Below are positions 1 to 6,200 of a DNA stretch of 13,189 nucleotides, piece by piece. Every line of letters begins with the position of its first letter. Position 1 is the first letter of the stretch. The notes under the pieces were generated by a model. That model worked only from the letters and a program-made list of their open reading frames with translations, was not told the origin of the DNA and made no database searches. The translations under genes and the position numbers were made by a program. Location of the stretch: assembly GCA_020072905.1 (NCBI GenBank), contig JAIQGB010000075.1, positions 1 through 13,189 on the forward strand, given 5' to 3'. This stretch comes from Terriglobia bacterium (GTDB taxonomy: Bacteria; Acidobacteriota; Terriglobia; UBA7540).

Positions 1-453
1 ACCGGCGCGGATTCCCGTCGCTGTCTGTTCGAAGTGGTCGAACAGCTTGCCTTGCTCCTCCTCGGCGATACCTGGTCCGGTGTCCTCGACGTCTGCCACC
101 AGCCGCATACGGCCGTTCGACCGCCCGCGGACTCCGACGCGCAGAGCAATGCCCCCCTGTTGGGTGAACTTTACGGCGTTGCCCAACAGGTTGATCAGCA
201 CCTGTCTCAATTTGCCTTCGTCCGACACGACGTATTGAGGCACGTCCACGTTGCGCGTCGCGGTGAAAGAGAGCTTCTTGGCGTCTGTGCGGACACGGAA
301 CATCATCTCCATATCGTCTAGAAGCGAGTGAAGATCAAAGAGGCTTGGATTTAGCGAGGTGCGCCCTGCTTCGATCTTCGACATCTCCAATATATCGTTT
401 ATCAGCGCGAGCTGGTGGGCTCCGCTTCGGTTGATGGCGTTCACGCGTTGCCA
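1..453 (-). pseudogene. Histidine kinase C-terminal part (dimerisation remnant plus HATPase), out of frame with its PAS part; runs off the window
   Basis: Translating the minus strand from about 453 down to 1 in the frame of a GTG at 444 gives a continuous kinase core. First comes the second HisKA helix (INRSGAHQLALINDILEMSK, then IEAGR). The N-box follows (LRQVLINLLGNAVKFT), then the G1 box (EDTGPGI) and the F-box (LFDHFEQTATG), where the window ends. In intact kinases this part would autophosphorylate the H-box histidine and pass phosphate to a response regulator. Here it lies in a different frame from the upstream PAS part, and the H-box (usually FLANMSHELRTP) is absent from both pieces. 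Roughly 30 residues of the usual HisKA domain are missing between FLA and INRSG. The GTG at 444 could in theory start a separate product, but no ribosome site is evident. I infer a disrupted gene or a sequence/assembly deletion. The C-terminal end, and any receiver domain, lie outside the window. Confidence 0.8.
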
Positions 454-3106
454 GGAAATTGCCCTTTGCACGGCTTGCTTCCTCGGCAGTCACTTTGGCT
501 TTCCGCAGCTCCTCTTCCGCTTGCTTGTTCTGGGTAATGTCGCGGAAGTACCAGACTCTCCCATAGTAGATGCCGTCGGACCCGAGCATCGGTGCGGAAT
601 AGCGGTCGAACGTCCGGCCGTCAACAAGAGCGATTTCATCGCGACTGGTCTCAATGAGGTTGTCGTAGAGGTAATTGACCTTGGCGATGAACTCCTCGGG
701 ACTGACCAGCATAACCAGCACCGACTGCAGCGCCCGCTCATCAGAGCGCGACTCGACGACCTCGTTTGGGATGCCCCACATCTCCACGAAACGCTGGTTA
801 AAGGAGATCATTTTCCCGTTCATATCCACCACGAGGATCCCGTCAAGGGATACTTCCTGCTGGGTGGAGAGGAGAACGTTTCGAAGCTTCAGCTCCTCCT
901 CCGCGTGCTTTCGCTCAGAGATGTCCTCGATCATGCCGTCGAAGTACTCGACCTCGCCCCGGGAATTCCGAACTACTTTGGTCGTGATACTTCCCCAGAA
1001 GGGCGTGCCGTCGCGCTTCTTCAGATGCACCTCCACTCCGGCAACCTGGTCCTGAGCCAGAAGGCGGTCGGAGAAGGCCTTCCGTCCGGCCGGGTCTACC
1101 CATGTGTCACCTGACCTCACTTTCATGAACTCCTCAGCTGAGGCATAGCCAAACATGCGCGCAATCGCAGGGTTGGCTGTGATCAACCGTCCCTCCGGCC
1201 ACGGAGTGTTCCGGTACAACCCGACAGGCAGATTGGAGATCAGGGTGCGGTAGCGCTCTTCACTTGCTAGCAACGCTTCCTCCGCCTTCTTGCGATCCGT
1301 TATGTCGCGGATAATCTCAATCGCTCCGCTGATCTTTCCGGTGTGGTCAAAAAGCGCCGCCGCTTTGGCTGCCAGATAGACTTGGTTGCCTTGCAAGGAC
1401 AGGGGCGCCTCGCCACTCACGCCCCTATCGTCAATTCTCATGTTCAGGTAAGCATCTCCCACCCGAGTATCCCGAGATAGGGCGTAATCAATGAGGATGG
1501 GGCGTCTCTCTCCGTAAAACGGAAGGGCGTACTCGTGGTCGCCCTTCCCCAGGATATCCGTTGCCTTCACTCCGGTCAGCGCCTCCATTGCCTGATTCCA
1601 GGCGATGACCTTCCCTTCGTTGTCAACAACGAATGTGGCATCCGGAAGAAAGCTAATGATGCTGGACAGTCTCTGTTCGGATGCCTTCTGCGCCTCCTCT
1701 GCTCGCCTACGCTCTGTAACGTCTTCGATGGTGCCCTCCACGAACCGGGGCCGTCCCTGCTCGTCGCGGACTAGCCGTGCGTGGATGCTCGCGGTAAACG
1801 TGCGCCCGCCGGCCCGCTTGAACTGGGTCTCGAAGCCGGTGACGGGTCCGTCGAGAACAGCCTCGAGCAGTCGCTGCCGGTCCTCGGGGGATTCGTAGAG
1901 GTTGACGAGCCCGAACTCGTTTAACTGTTCCAAGGACTCGAATCCCGACAATTTCAGCAGAGCGGGGTTGGCTTCTGTGATGCACCCTTCGACAGTGGTA
2001 CGGATAACTCCTATCGGCGCCCCGGCAACGAACTCGCGCCATCTGCTCTCCGCGGCGCGCACCGCTTCTGCCGCCCGCCGTCGCTCTGTAACGTCCTCGA
2101 CGGTACCCTCCACGAACCGGGGCTGTCCCTGCTCGTCGCGGACCAGCCACACGTGGATGCTTGCGGTAAACGTGCTCCCGTCGGCCCGCTTGAGCTGGGT
2201 CTCGAAGCCGGTGACGGGTCCGTTGAAAACAATCTCGCGCAGTCGCTCCCGGTCCTGGGGAGATTCCCAGAGGTTGACAAGCCCGCATTCGTTCATTTGT
2301 TCCAAGATCGCGAATCCCGACAATTTCAGCAGAGCGGGGTTGGCTTCAATGATATGCCCTTCGACGGTGGCGCGGATAATGCCTATCGGCGCGCCGCTAA
2401 CGAACTCGCGCCATCTGCTCTCCGCGGCGCGCACCGCTTCTGCCGCCCGCCGACGCTCGTCGATCTCGCTCAAGAAGAGAGCATTGGCTCGCGTCGTGTG
2501 CACAGCACAGACGAAAATAACGAGAGTCGCCACAACTGCGAGCGCGGTTAGCAAGACTCCCAACCAACGATAAACGGCAAGGCCCGAGGCCCAGCGATTG
2601 GCGTCTATGTCAAGCCCCAGTACTGCAACCACCGCTCCCGTCCTTGCGTCTCGCACCGGAGCGAGGCCCGAGACCCATACACCCCGGTGGTCTTTGTACG
2701 GTCCTTCGACCACAGCCTGCCCCGAGGTGAATACCCGGCGAAATCCCGGGCCGGCATCGTCGTAGACCTTTCCCGGCGGCGCGTGGCCCTCGCTATCGGC
2801 TGGCTCTGCATCGGCCAGGAAGACGACCTGTCCTCCTCGCAGTGCAGCGAGGTAGACAAACCGCGCGTCTGCGTTGGCCTCTTGAAGGCGCCTGAGGTCC
2901 TTGCGCACCTCTTCGAAAACCGGCTTACCCTGGTCGCTGGCCAGACCCTGAAGGGTCCCAACACGATCCCAGGTGCGACTGGCAGCAGCCGTGACAATAC
3001 GTGCGGTCAGGGATCGCGTGGCATCATTCTCCGCGCGCGTCACGAGCACTCGGGTAAGCAAGAATCCGGAAATGAGAGCGACGAGTAGAGTGGCCAGCCC
3101 TAGCAA
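335..3106 (-). CDS. Multi-PAS sensor histidine kinase, sensor part only (kinase end frameshifted)
   Basis: Numbered from the TTG at 3106, the open frame has 923 residues. Residues 1-21 are a membrane helix. Residues 22-178 form an extracytoplasmic Cache-like sensor, and 179-201 a second helix. Five cytoplasmic PAS/PAC units follow, at about 228-344, 352-468, 475-609, 612-735 and 745-868, most ending in a (E/R)D(V/I)(T/S)(E/D)R-type PAC motif. A helical linker leads to AKGNFLA at about 880-886. After that the frame reads about 37 unrelated residues to a stop, while the real kinase continues in another frame. PAS1 and PAS2 are near copies. The better start is probably the ATG at 3140, which has a GAGAG ribosome site and a promoter at 3172-3200. 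It is out of frame by one base because of the G8 run at 3124-3131; with seven bases the protein would begin MKSPPLSGRSLLLGLATLLV. The ligand is unknown. As sequenced it cannot be a working kinase. Confidence 0.8.
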   Translation of the reverse strand: MLGLATLLVALISGFLLTRVLVTRAENDATRSLTARIVTAAASRTWDRVGTLQGLASDQGKPVFEEVRKDLRRLQEANADARFVYLAALRGGQVVFLADAEPADSEGHAPPGKVYDDAGPGFRRVFTSGQAVVEGPYKDHRGVWVSGLAPVRDARTGAVVAVLGLDIDANRWASGLAVYRWLGVLLTALAVVATLVIFVCAVHTTRANALFLSEIDERRRAAEAVRAAESRWREFVSGAPIGIIRATVEGHIIEANPALLKLSGFAILEQMNECGLVNLWESPQDRERLREIVFNGPVTGFETQLKRADGSTFTASIHVWLVRDEQGQPRFVEGTVEDVTERRRAAEAVRAAESRWREFVAGAPIGVIRTTVEGCITEANPALLKLSGFESLEQLNEFGLVNLYESPEDRQRLLEAVLDGPVTGFETQFKRAGGRTFTASIHARLVRDEQGRPRFVEGTIEDVTERRRAEEAQKASEQRLSSIISFLPDATFVVDNEGKVIAWNQAMEALTGVKATDILGKGDHEYALPFYGERRPILIDYALSRDTRVGDAYLNMRIDDRGVSGEAPLSLQGNQVYLAAKAAALFDHTGKISGAIEIIRDITDRKKAEEALLASEERYRTLISNLPVGLYRNTPWPEGRLITANPAIARMFGYASAEEFMKVRSGDTWVDPAGRKAFSDRLLAQDQVAGVEVHLKKRDGTPFWGSITTKVVRNSRGEVEYFDGMIEDISERKHAEEELKLRNVLLSTQQEVSLDGILVVDMNGKMISFNQRFVEMWGIPNEVVESRSDERALQSVLVMLVSPEEFIAKVNYLYDNLIETSRDEIALVDGRTFDRYSAPMLGSDGIYYGRVWYFRDITQNKQAEEELRKAKVTAEEASRAKGNFLATRERHQPKRSPPARADKRYIGDVEDRSRAHLAKSKPL
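1710..2453 (-). repeat. Tandem duplication of a 372-bp PAS-encoding unit (two copies)
   Basis: Two adjacent copies (1710-2081 and 2082-2453) lie in the same frame inside the kinase gene, each encoding 124 residues. Identical stretches recur exactly 372 bp apart, for example 40 bp at 2041-2080 and 2413-2452. The protein copies both contain AVRAAESRWREF, EANPALLKLSGF and GPVTGFETQ and differ at scattered positions. The unit boundaries are arbitrary to a few bases. Confidence 0.9.
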
Positions 3107-3123
3107 CAGCGACCTGCCACTGA

Positions 3124-3131
3124 GGGGGGGG
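3124..3131. repeat. Homopolymer run of eight G (C on the kinase coding strand)
   Basis: The run lies 6 bp inside the ATG at 3140 of the kinase gene. With eight bases the ATG frame leaves the kinase frame after a few codons; with seven it joins it exactly and adds a plausible N-terminus before the first membrane helix. It could be a slippage site acting as an on/off switch, a fixed mutation, or a base-calling error. Confidence 0.85.
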
Positions 3132-3171
3132 ACTTTTCATGATTTTCTCTCACTGTGGCGAAGTTGGGCGT

Positions 3172-3200
3172 ATTGTAGTCCCGGATCCCAAACTTGACAA
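3172..3200 (-). promoter_or_regulatory. Sigma70-type promoter of the sensor kinase gene
   Basis: Read on the minus strand, TTGTCA (3200-3195) is followed by a 17-base spacer and TACAAT (3177-3172). The expected start of transcription is near 3165, about 25 bases before the ATG at 3140, which carries a GAGAG ribosome site. This favours the ATG as the original start over the TTG at 3106. Confidence 0.6.
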
Positions 3201-3353
3201 CTGCGTGCCTACCCTTCTCCTGGATCTCGGGAAGAAACTGGGATCTCTCAAGTCGTTTTCGAGGGAAGATCGGCGGCGCATCCGGGAGGTGCTGGAACTC
3301 ATCGTCGGAGGACAAGAGTTGGACTTTGCCCGATTCGGTCATGCTACGGACGG

Positions 3354-3611
3354 CTATCGAATCTCGAAGGCACTGGCATTTTCGTAAAAGGTTCGACCCG
3401 TTGCTGGATCCATGGCTTTGCACTTTAGCTGGCAGATGCCCGCAGGGAGGTCGTTCGTGACCTTGAATGTCTTTAGCGGTTCAAGGTTCATGCGGGAACC
3501 AGGCGTCAAGACTAGCGATCCGTCGGCACCCAACGAAAATACCGCGATTGGGCTCTTGCCTGGGATTTCCAACCATATCTTGAGTTCGAGAGTTGCAGTT
3601 GAAGCGGTCAT
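3354..3611 (-). CDS. Orphan C-terminal beta-rich fragment, hypothetical (85 aa)
   Basis: From an ATG at 3611 the frame gives 85 residues, containing LELKIWLEIPGKSPIAVFSL, a GADGSLVLTPG turn, LKTFKVTNDLPAG and the ending AMDPATGRTFYENASAFEIR. The alternation of short strands and turns, closing on a strand ending at EIR, looks like the last domain of a secreted or surface beta-sandwich protein rather than a whole small protein; this is an impression, not a named family. The frame stays open to a GTG at 3662, but that stretch is antisense to the recombinase remnant, so I do not count it as coding. No ribosome site precedes either start, and the upstream part of any larger gene is missing. It abuts the recombinase remnant at about 3612-3624 and is probably a broken gene left at a recombination junction, though a real small gene cannot be excluded. 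Confidence 0.5.
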   Translation of the reverse strand: MTASTATLELKIWLEIPGKSPIAVFSLGADGSLVLTPGSRMNLEPLKTFKVTNDLPAGICQLKCKAMDPATGRTFYENASAFEIR

Positions 3612-3623
3612 GTTGGCTATGCG

Positions 3624-3875
3624 GGCCACGTCAGCCAGAAGATGCTTGAGCGCTATTCCCACGTCCGGCTAGATGCCAAGCGCCGGGCTTTGGACGCACT
3701 CGCAACTAAGCGGGCGGATAGTCCGAATCAGGGGACTTCTGAGGGGGCTTACGTCACAAACTACGTCACAAAAGCCGAGTCTGAGGGATTGTCTAGCTTG
3801 CAAGTTATTCAGGAAGCTGGCGGGGACGACGGGACTCGAACCCGCGACCTCATGCGTGACAGGCATGCGTTCTAA
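3624..3875 (+). pseudogene. Tyrosine recombinase (phage-type integrase) C-terminal remnant
   Basis: The frame through 3624 reads GHVSQKMLERYSHVRLDAKR, then RALDALATKR and a variable tail to a stop at 3873-3875. GHxSxxMxxxYSHxR is the end of the tyrosine recombinase catalytic domain, and the Y of ERYSHVR is where the nucleophilic tyrosine falls. The catalytic R and the first H-x-x-R box are absent, and upstream sequence is not recognisably integrase. Allowing one missing base near 3621, a few more residues (VMLAM) fit. The C-terminus reads through the tRNA-Asp gene on its antisense strand, giving the GDDGTRTRDL sequence often seen in integrases beside tRNAs. Such recombinases insert elements into tRNA 3' ends, so this is most likely the scar of a lost or decayed integrative element. 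It is too short to be active. Confidence 0.75.
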
Positions 3876-3894
3876 CCAGCTGAACTACGTCCCC
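3818..3894 (-). tRNA. tRNA-Asp (GTC)
   Basis: The minus strand folds as a full cloverleaf. The acceptor stem is GGGGACG/CGTCCCC, the D stem GTTC/GAAC, and the anticodon stem CATGC/GCATG with loop CTGTCAC. The anticodon GTC is encoded at 3858-3860. The T arm contains TTCGAGT, and CCA is encoded after discriminator G. Its 3' end overlaps the recombinase remnant, which marks it as the likely integration target. Confidence 0.95.
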
Positions 3895-3901
3895 CTGAGA
3901 A

Positions 3902-4032
3902 CAGTGGAGAGTGACAAGTGGCGAGTGACAAGCAAAAGCTGCAGTTCTTGCCGCCAGGCGCACCGCTCTCCGGCGTAGCGTGAGTGAGAAGTTCTTGCAG
4001 TGACTCGTCACTCGTCACTTCCCACTCATCAC
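3902..4032. repeat. Inverted pair of short AGTGAC-type tandem repeats between two tRNA genes
   Basis: The left arm (3902-3932) contains AGTGACAAG twice, separated by TGGCG. The right arm (4001-4032) reads TGACTCGTCACTCGTCACTT, followed by CCCACTCATCAC, which is the same heptad family in reverse orientation. The enclosed segment has AGTTCTTG twice (3943-3950 and 3990-3997). If transcribed with the tRNAs, the arms could pair imperfectly. Function unknown. Confidence 0.6.
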
Positions 4033-4044
4033 TAGTCTTTCAAG

Positions 4045-4121
4045 TGGTGGGCGGTATCCGGCTCGAACGGATGACCTTCTGCTTGTAAGGCAGACGCTCT
4101 GACCAACTGAGCTAACCGCCC
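4045..4121 (-). tRNA. tRNA-Val (TAC)
   Basis: The minus strand gives acceptor GGGCGGT/ACCGCCC, D stem GCTC/GAGC, and anticodon stem TCTGC/GCAGA with loop CTTACAA. The anticodon TAC is encoded at 4085-4087. The T arm contains TTCGAGC, and discriminator A is followed by encoded CCA. It lies upstream of tRNA-Asp on the same strand with 150 bp between them, so the two are probably one transcript from the promoter at 4205-4233. Confidence 0.95.
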
Positions 4122-4184
4122 GTGATTCGCTGCAACCCGGCCTGCACTGAACACGCCGGCCGCCCCCACGACAGCACGCCAACC

Positions 4185-4212
4185 TTGACACTTCCAAACC
4201 TAAGAATATACA
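4185..4212 (+). promoter_or_regulatory. Rightward sigma70-type promoter for the DUF507 pair
   Basis: TTGACA (4185-4190) is followed by a 16-base spacer and TATACA (4207-4212). The start of transcription would be near 4219, about 33 bases before the ATG at 4252. Its -10 overlaps the -10 of the leftward tRNA promoter. Confidence 0.65.
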
Positions 4213-4233
4213 CTGGCCTGTCTCGGGCGTCAA
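4205..4233 (-). promoter_or_regulatory. Leftward sigma70-type promoter for tRNA-Val and tRNA-Asp
   Basis: On the minus strand TTGACG (4233-4228) is followed by a 17-base spacer and TATATT (4210-4205). Transcription would start near 4198, leaving a leader of roughly 75 bases before tRNA-Val for processing. It shares 4207-4210 with the -10 of the rightward promoter. Confidence 0.6.
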
Positions 4234-4251
4234 GGACGGCGCCCTTTATCC

Positions 4252-4530
4252 ATGCACCTGCCCCGCGAGTTTGTGGCCTACATGGCCAAGCAGCTCCTCA
4301 AGCGGCTCAGCGAAGCCAAGCTGGTCCAGTACGAGCAGCCGGAGTATGTCACAGAGGTTATTTCTCAGGTGATGCTAGATGAACTTACCATCGAGGATCG
4401 CATTAATGATGAGGTGCGGAAAGTTCTCGAGGAGCATGGCGAGGAAATGAAACAAATGGGCGCCTCCTACGAGGAGATGTTCAAAAAGGTGAAGAAGCAG
4501 CTCGTCCGTGAGCGGAAGGTGATTCTCTAG
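4252..4530 (+). CDS. DUF507 family protein (first of tandem pair, 92 aa)
   Basis: This small, charged, mostly helical protein starts MHLPREFVAYMAKQLLKRL. It contains ISQVMLDELTIEDRINDEV at about 37-55 and ends in a lysine/arginine-rich helix (MFKKVKKQLVRERKVIL). The opening M-x-L-x-x-E/K pattern and the DExxIEDRINxEVRKxL region match my memory of DUF507 (PF04368), a family of unknown function in Aquificae, Deltaproteobacteria and Acidobacteria. There are no membrane segments or signal peptide, so it is probably cytosolic. The ATG at 4252 suits the promoter at 4185-4212; no strong ribosome site is visible. A second family member follows after 15 bp, so the two are very likely co-transcribed and may form a heteromer. 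Confidence 0.85.
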   Translation: MHLPREFVAYMAKQLLKRLSEAKLVQYEQPEYVTEVISQVMLDELTIEDRINDEVRKVLEEHGEEMKQMGASYEEMFKKVKKQLVRERKVIL

Positions 4531-4545
4531 TCCTCCTTAGCCTCT

Positions 4546-4845
4546 ATGAAGCTGACCCGCGAGAAGGTCATCCAGCTTTCACACCGCATCATGGCGGCGG
4601 TTGACGAACTTGACGAAGTCGAGATCTTCGACGAGCCCAACAACATTCGTCAGGAAATCGTCAAGATTTTTAACGATATTCTTCACGAGGAAGAAAAAAT
4701 CGACCAGACCGTCCGCCAGCGCATCACCTCCCAGAAACGCACGATCCCGGAGGGCGGCGCGGAGTGGGACATCCTCTACCGGAAGTACTACTCCGATGAA
4801 CTGCGCAAGCTGGGAATCGTTCCTGCCACGGCCCCCCGCATGTAG
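4546..4845 (+). CDS. DUF507 family protein (second of tandem pair, 99 aa)
   Basis: The sequence opens MKLTREKVIQLSHRIMAAVD. It continues through an acidic middle (IRQEIVKIFNDILHEEEKID) to the typical DUF507 ending, in which SQKRTIPEGGAEWDILYRKY precedes YSDELRKLGI. The match to PF04368 is clearer here than in the first copy. The protein is soluble and helical, with no catalytic motif that I recognise. The intergenic 15 bp has no clear ribosome site, so translation may depend on the upstream gene. It converges with the M48 protease gene, with 84 bp between stops and no obvious terminator. Role unknown; the conserved pairing suggests the two copies have diverged to work together. Confidence 0.88.
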   Translation: MKLTREKVIQLSHRIMAAVDELDEVEIFDEPNNIRQEIVKIFNDILHEEEKIDQTVRQRITSQKRTIPEGGAEWDILYRKYYSDELRKLGIVPATAPRM

Positions 4846-4929
4846 CACCCTGCGCCGAAGGTCCGCGCAAAGGAAGGCAGCCCCCACGCGGAAGCTGTTT
4901 CCCGGAAAGGATGGGGAAGTCCCTTTTGC

Positions 4930-5934
4930 TCAGTCGCGCCGGCGCAGCACGGGCGGCTTATCGTCCGTTTTATCCTGGCCACCCGTTGTGGTCTGAGTAT
5001 CCGTCTCGGTCCGGTCCGTGGACTCGCGCTTGCGGAGTGTGGGCCCTTCTTTCTTTTCGTTCCGGCGGCGGTTGGTGAGAATCGTCTGCAGGTGGGCTTT
5101 GACGTCGTCAAACTCGGAGGTGGAGACCAAGTACTGTTCGCGCTGGGGGAGAATCCGCTTGATTTCCTCTTCGGAGGAAATAATCCGCTCCGGCGTCGGC
5201 GGATGGCTGGCGAACACCGAGGGGACGCTGCCCGGGCTGCGGCGGTCCTGCTCGATGATCTTGGAGAAGAAGGTGACGTAGGCGGTCGGGTCGTACCCCG
5301 CCTTGTACATGTATTGCAGGCCGAGCATGTCGGCTTCGGCCTCCGCCCCCCGGCTGAACTTCAGGAAAGCGAGGGGGACCGCGATGTTCAGAGCGTTCGC
5401 CGCGCCGAGATAGACCGGATAGGACATGGGCGTGAAGATGAGGGGAATCATGGCGTACTGGAGGAGCGTGGCCTTGGTCATCTGCGACGCCCAGTGTCGC
5501 GCCGCGGCGTGGGCGATCTCGTGCGCGACCACTCCTGCCACCTGGGCCTCTTCATCCGCGGCAAGGAGGAGGCCGCTGTTGACGTAAAGGAAGCCGCCCG
5601 GCAGCGCGAAGGCGTTCAGGTCGGGCGAATCGATCACCTTCACGGTGAGGGGAATTGCCAGGTCGGAATTGCGCGCGACATTCTGGGCCAGGCGGTTCAC
5701 GAACTCCGTGACCACCGGGTCGGTGACCAGTTTCGCGGAGTGGTCGATCTCCGTGGCATACTGCTTTCCGATGCCGATCTCCTTTTCCTGCGAGATGATG
5801 CTGCGATGGGCCACCCGCCGATCCCCGATCGCATCAACGTCATGCTTCTTATCTTTGTCCGCCGCCAGGGCGGGCAGGCCAGCCCCCAGGAAGACAAAAA
5901 CCAGGAACGAAACACGTGCGCGGGATACCTTCAT
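4930..5934 (-). CDS. Secreted M48-family zinc metalloprotease (BepA-like, 334 aa)
   Basis: Residues 1-24 are a signal peptide with no lipobox, probably cut after ALA; it should place the protein in the periplasm. The peptidase domain spans about 47-265. It carries the zinc motif HEIAH at 138-142 (H138, H142, catalytic E139) and the third ligand at E198 in SRGAEAEAD (194-202), the M48 signature. The order of motifs and the single hydrophobic stretch between them (about 160-190) resemble BepA/YfgC-type proteases of outer-membrane quality control. It lacks that protein's TPR tail. Instead it ends, after about 290, in a charged, probably disordered segment (TDRTETDTQTTTGGQDKTDD). GGAGG lies 7 bases before the ATG, and a TATAAT -10 sits at 5970-5965. 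Substrates are unknown. The family call is firm; the BepA role is inferred. Confidence 0.93.
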   Translation of the reverse strand: MKVSRARVSFLVFVFLGAGLPALAADKDKKHDVDAIGDRRVAHRSIISQEKEIGIGKQYATEIDHSAKLVTDPVVTEFVNRLAQNVARNSDLAIPLTVKVIDSPDLNAFALPGGFLYVNSGLLLAADEEAQVAGVVAHEIAHAAARHWASQMTKATLLQYAMIPLIFTPMSYPVYLGAANALNIAVPLAFLKFSRGAEAEADMLGLQYMYKAGYDPTAYVTFFSKIIEQDRRSPGSVPSVFASHPPTPERIISSEEEIKRILPQREQYLVSTSEFDDVKAHLQTILTNRRRNEKKEGPTLRKRESTDRTETDTQTTTGGQDKTDDKPPVLRRRD

Positions 5935-5964
5935 GGCAGTCCTCCGGCAGCGCGGTATGAGCTC

Positions 5965-5970
5965 ATTATA
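5965..5970 (-). promoter_or_regulatory. Probable -10 element (TATAAT) of the M48 protease gene
   Basis: A perfect TATAAT on the minus strand lies about 30 bases before the ATG at 5934. No convincing -35 is found 16-18 bases further upstream, where the sequence is GC-rich. Confidence 0.45.
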
Positions 5971-5991
5971 CTCCAGACGCTCGGGCCGGGG

Positions 5992-6010
5992 CGAGGGATT
6001 CCAGCCCTCG
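5992..6010. repeat. Small palindrome upstream of the protease gene
   Basis: CGAGGG and CCCTCG (5992-5997 and 6005-6010) flank the loop ATTCCAG, and TCTTTT follows on the plus strand. It could be a repetitive extragenic hairpin or a terminator. No plus-strand gene ends here, so a terminator role is not supported from inside the window. Confidence 0.35.
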
Positions 6011-6080
6011 TCTTTTCGTCAATCTCTCAGTCGTATTGTCGAACCGCCTGATCGACGACATGTTCGACCGGCTCCTGCTA

Positions 6081-6109
6081 TTGACTGTACCTGCCGCCCC
6101 GGATAAAGT
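6081..6109 (+). promoter_or_regulatory. Possible promoter for the 73-aa gene and dedA
   Basis: TTGACT (6081-6086), a 17-base spacer and TAAAGT (6104-6109) fit a sigma70 promoter. The leader to the start at 6201 would be about 85 bases. Confidence 0.42.
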
Positions 6110-6200
6110 AGCGCGAAGCCTTTGTGCGCGGGATTTCGGGCTGGCGTGGACTCTCTCGAGCGGTGGGGGAGAACGAATCTGATCCAAGCGGTGTAGACCT

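Noticed and set aside
3139..3387. 82-residue plus-strand frame starting in front of the G8 run, with the run placed like a ribosome site
   Set aside because: It is antisense to a well-formed minus-strand promoter and to the end of the 3354-3611 frame. Its G run is better explained as part of the kinase start, and I recognise no family. A real small gene is not fully excluded.
3896..4044. CRISPR array, considered because of short repeats between the tRNAs
   Set aside because: Units are 7-9 bp, imperfect and inverted, without regular spacers or cas genes.
4846..4929. Possible terminator between the convergent DUF507 and protease genes
   Set aside because: No stem longer than about 4 bp followed by a T run was found.
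5092..6051. 319-residue plus-strand frame
   Set aside because: Antisense to the M48 protease, whose zinc motifs, signal peptide and ribosome site are clear.
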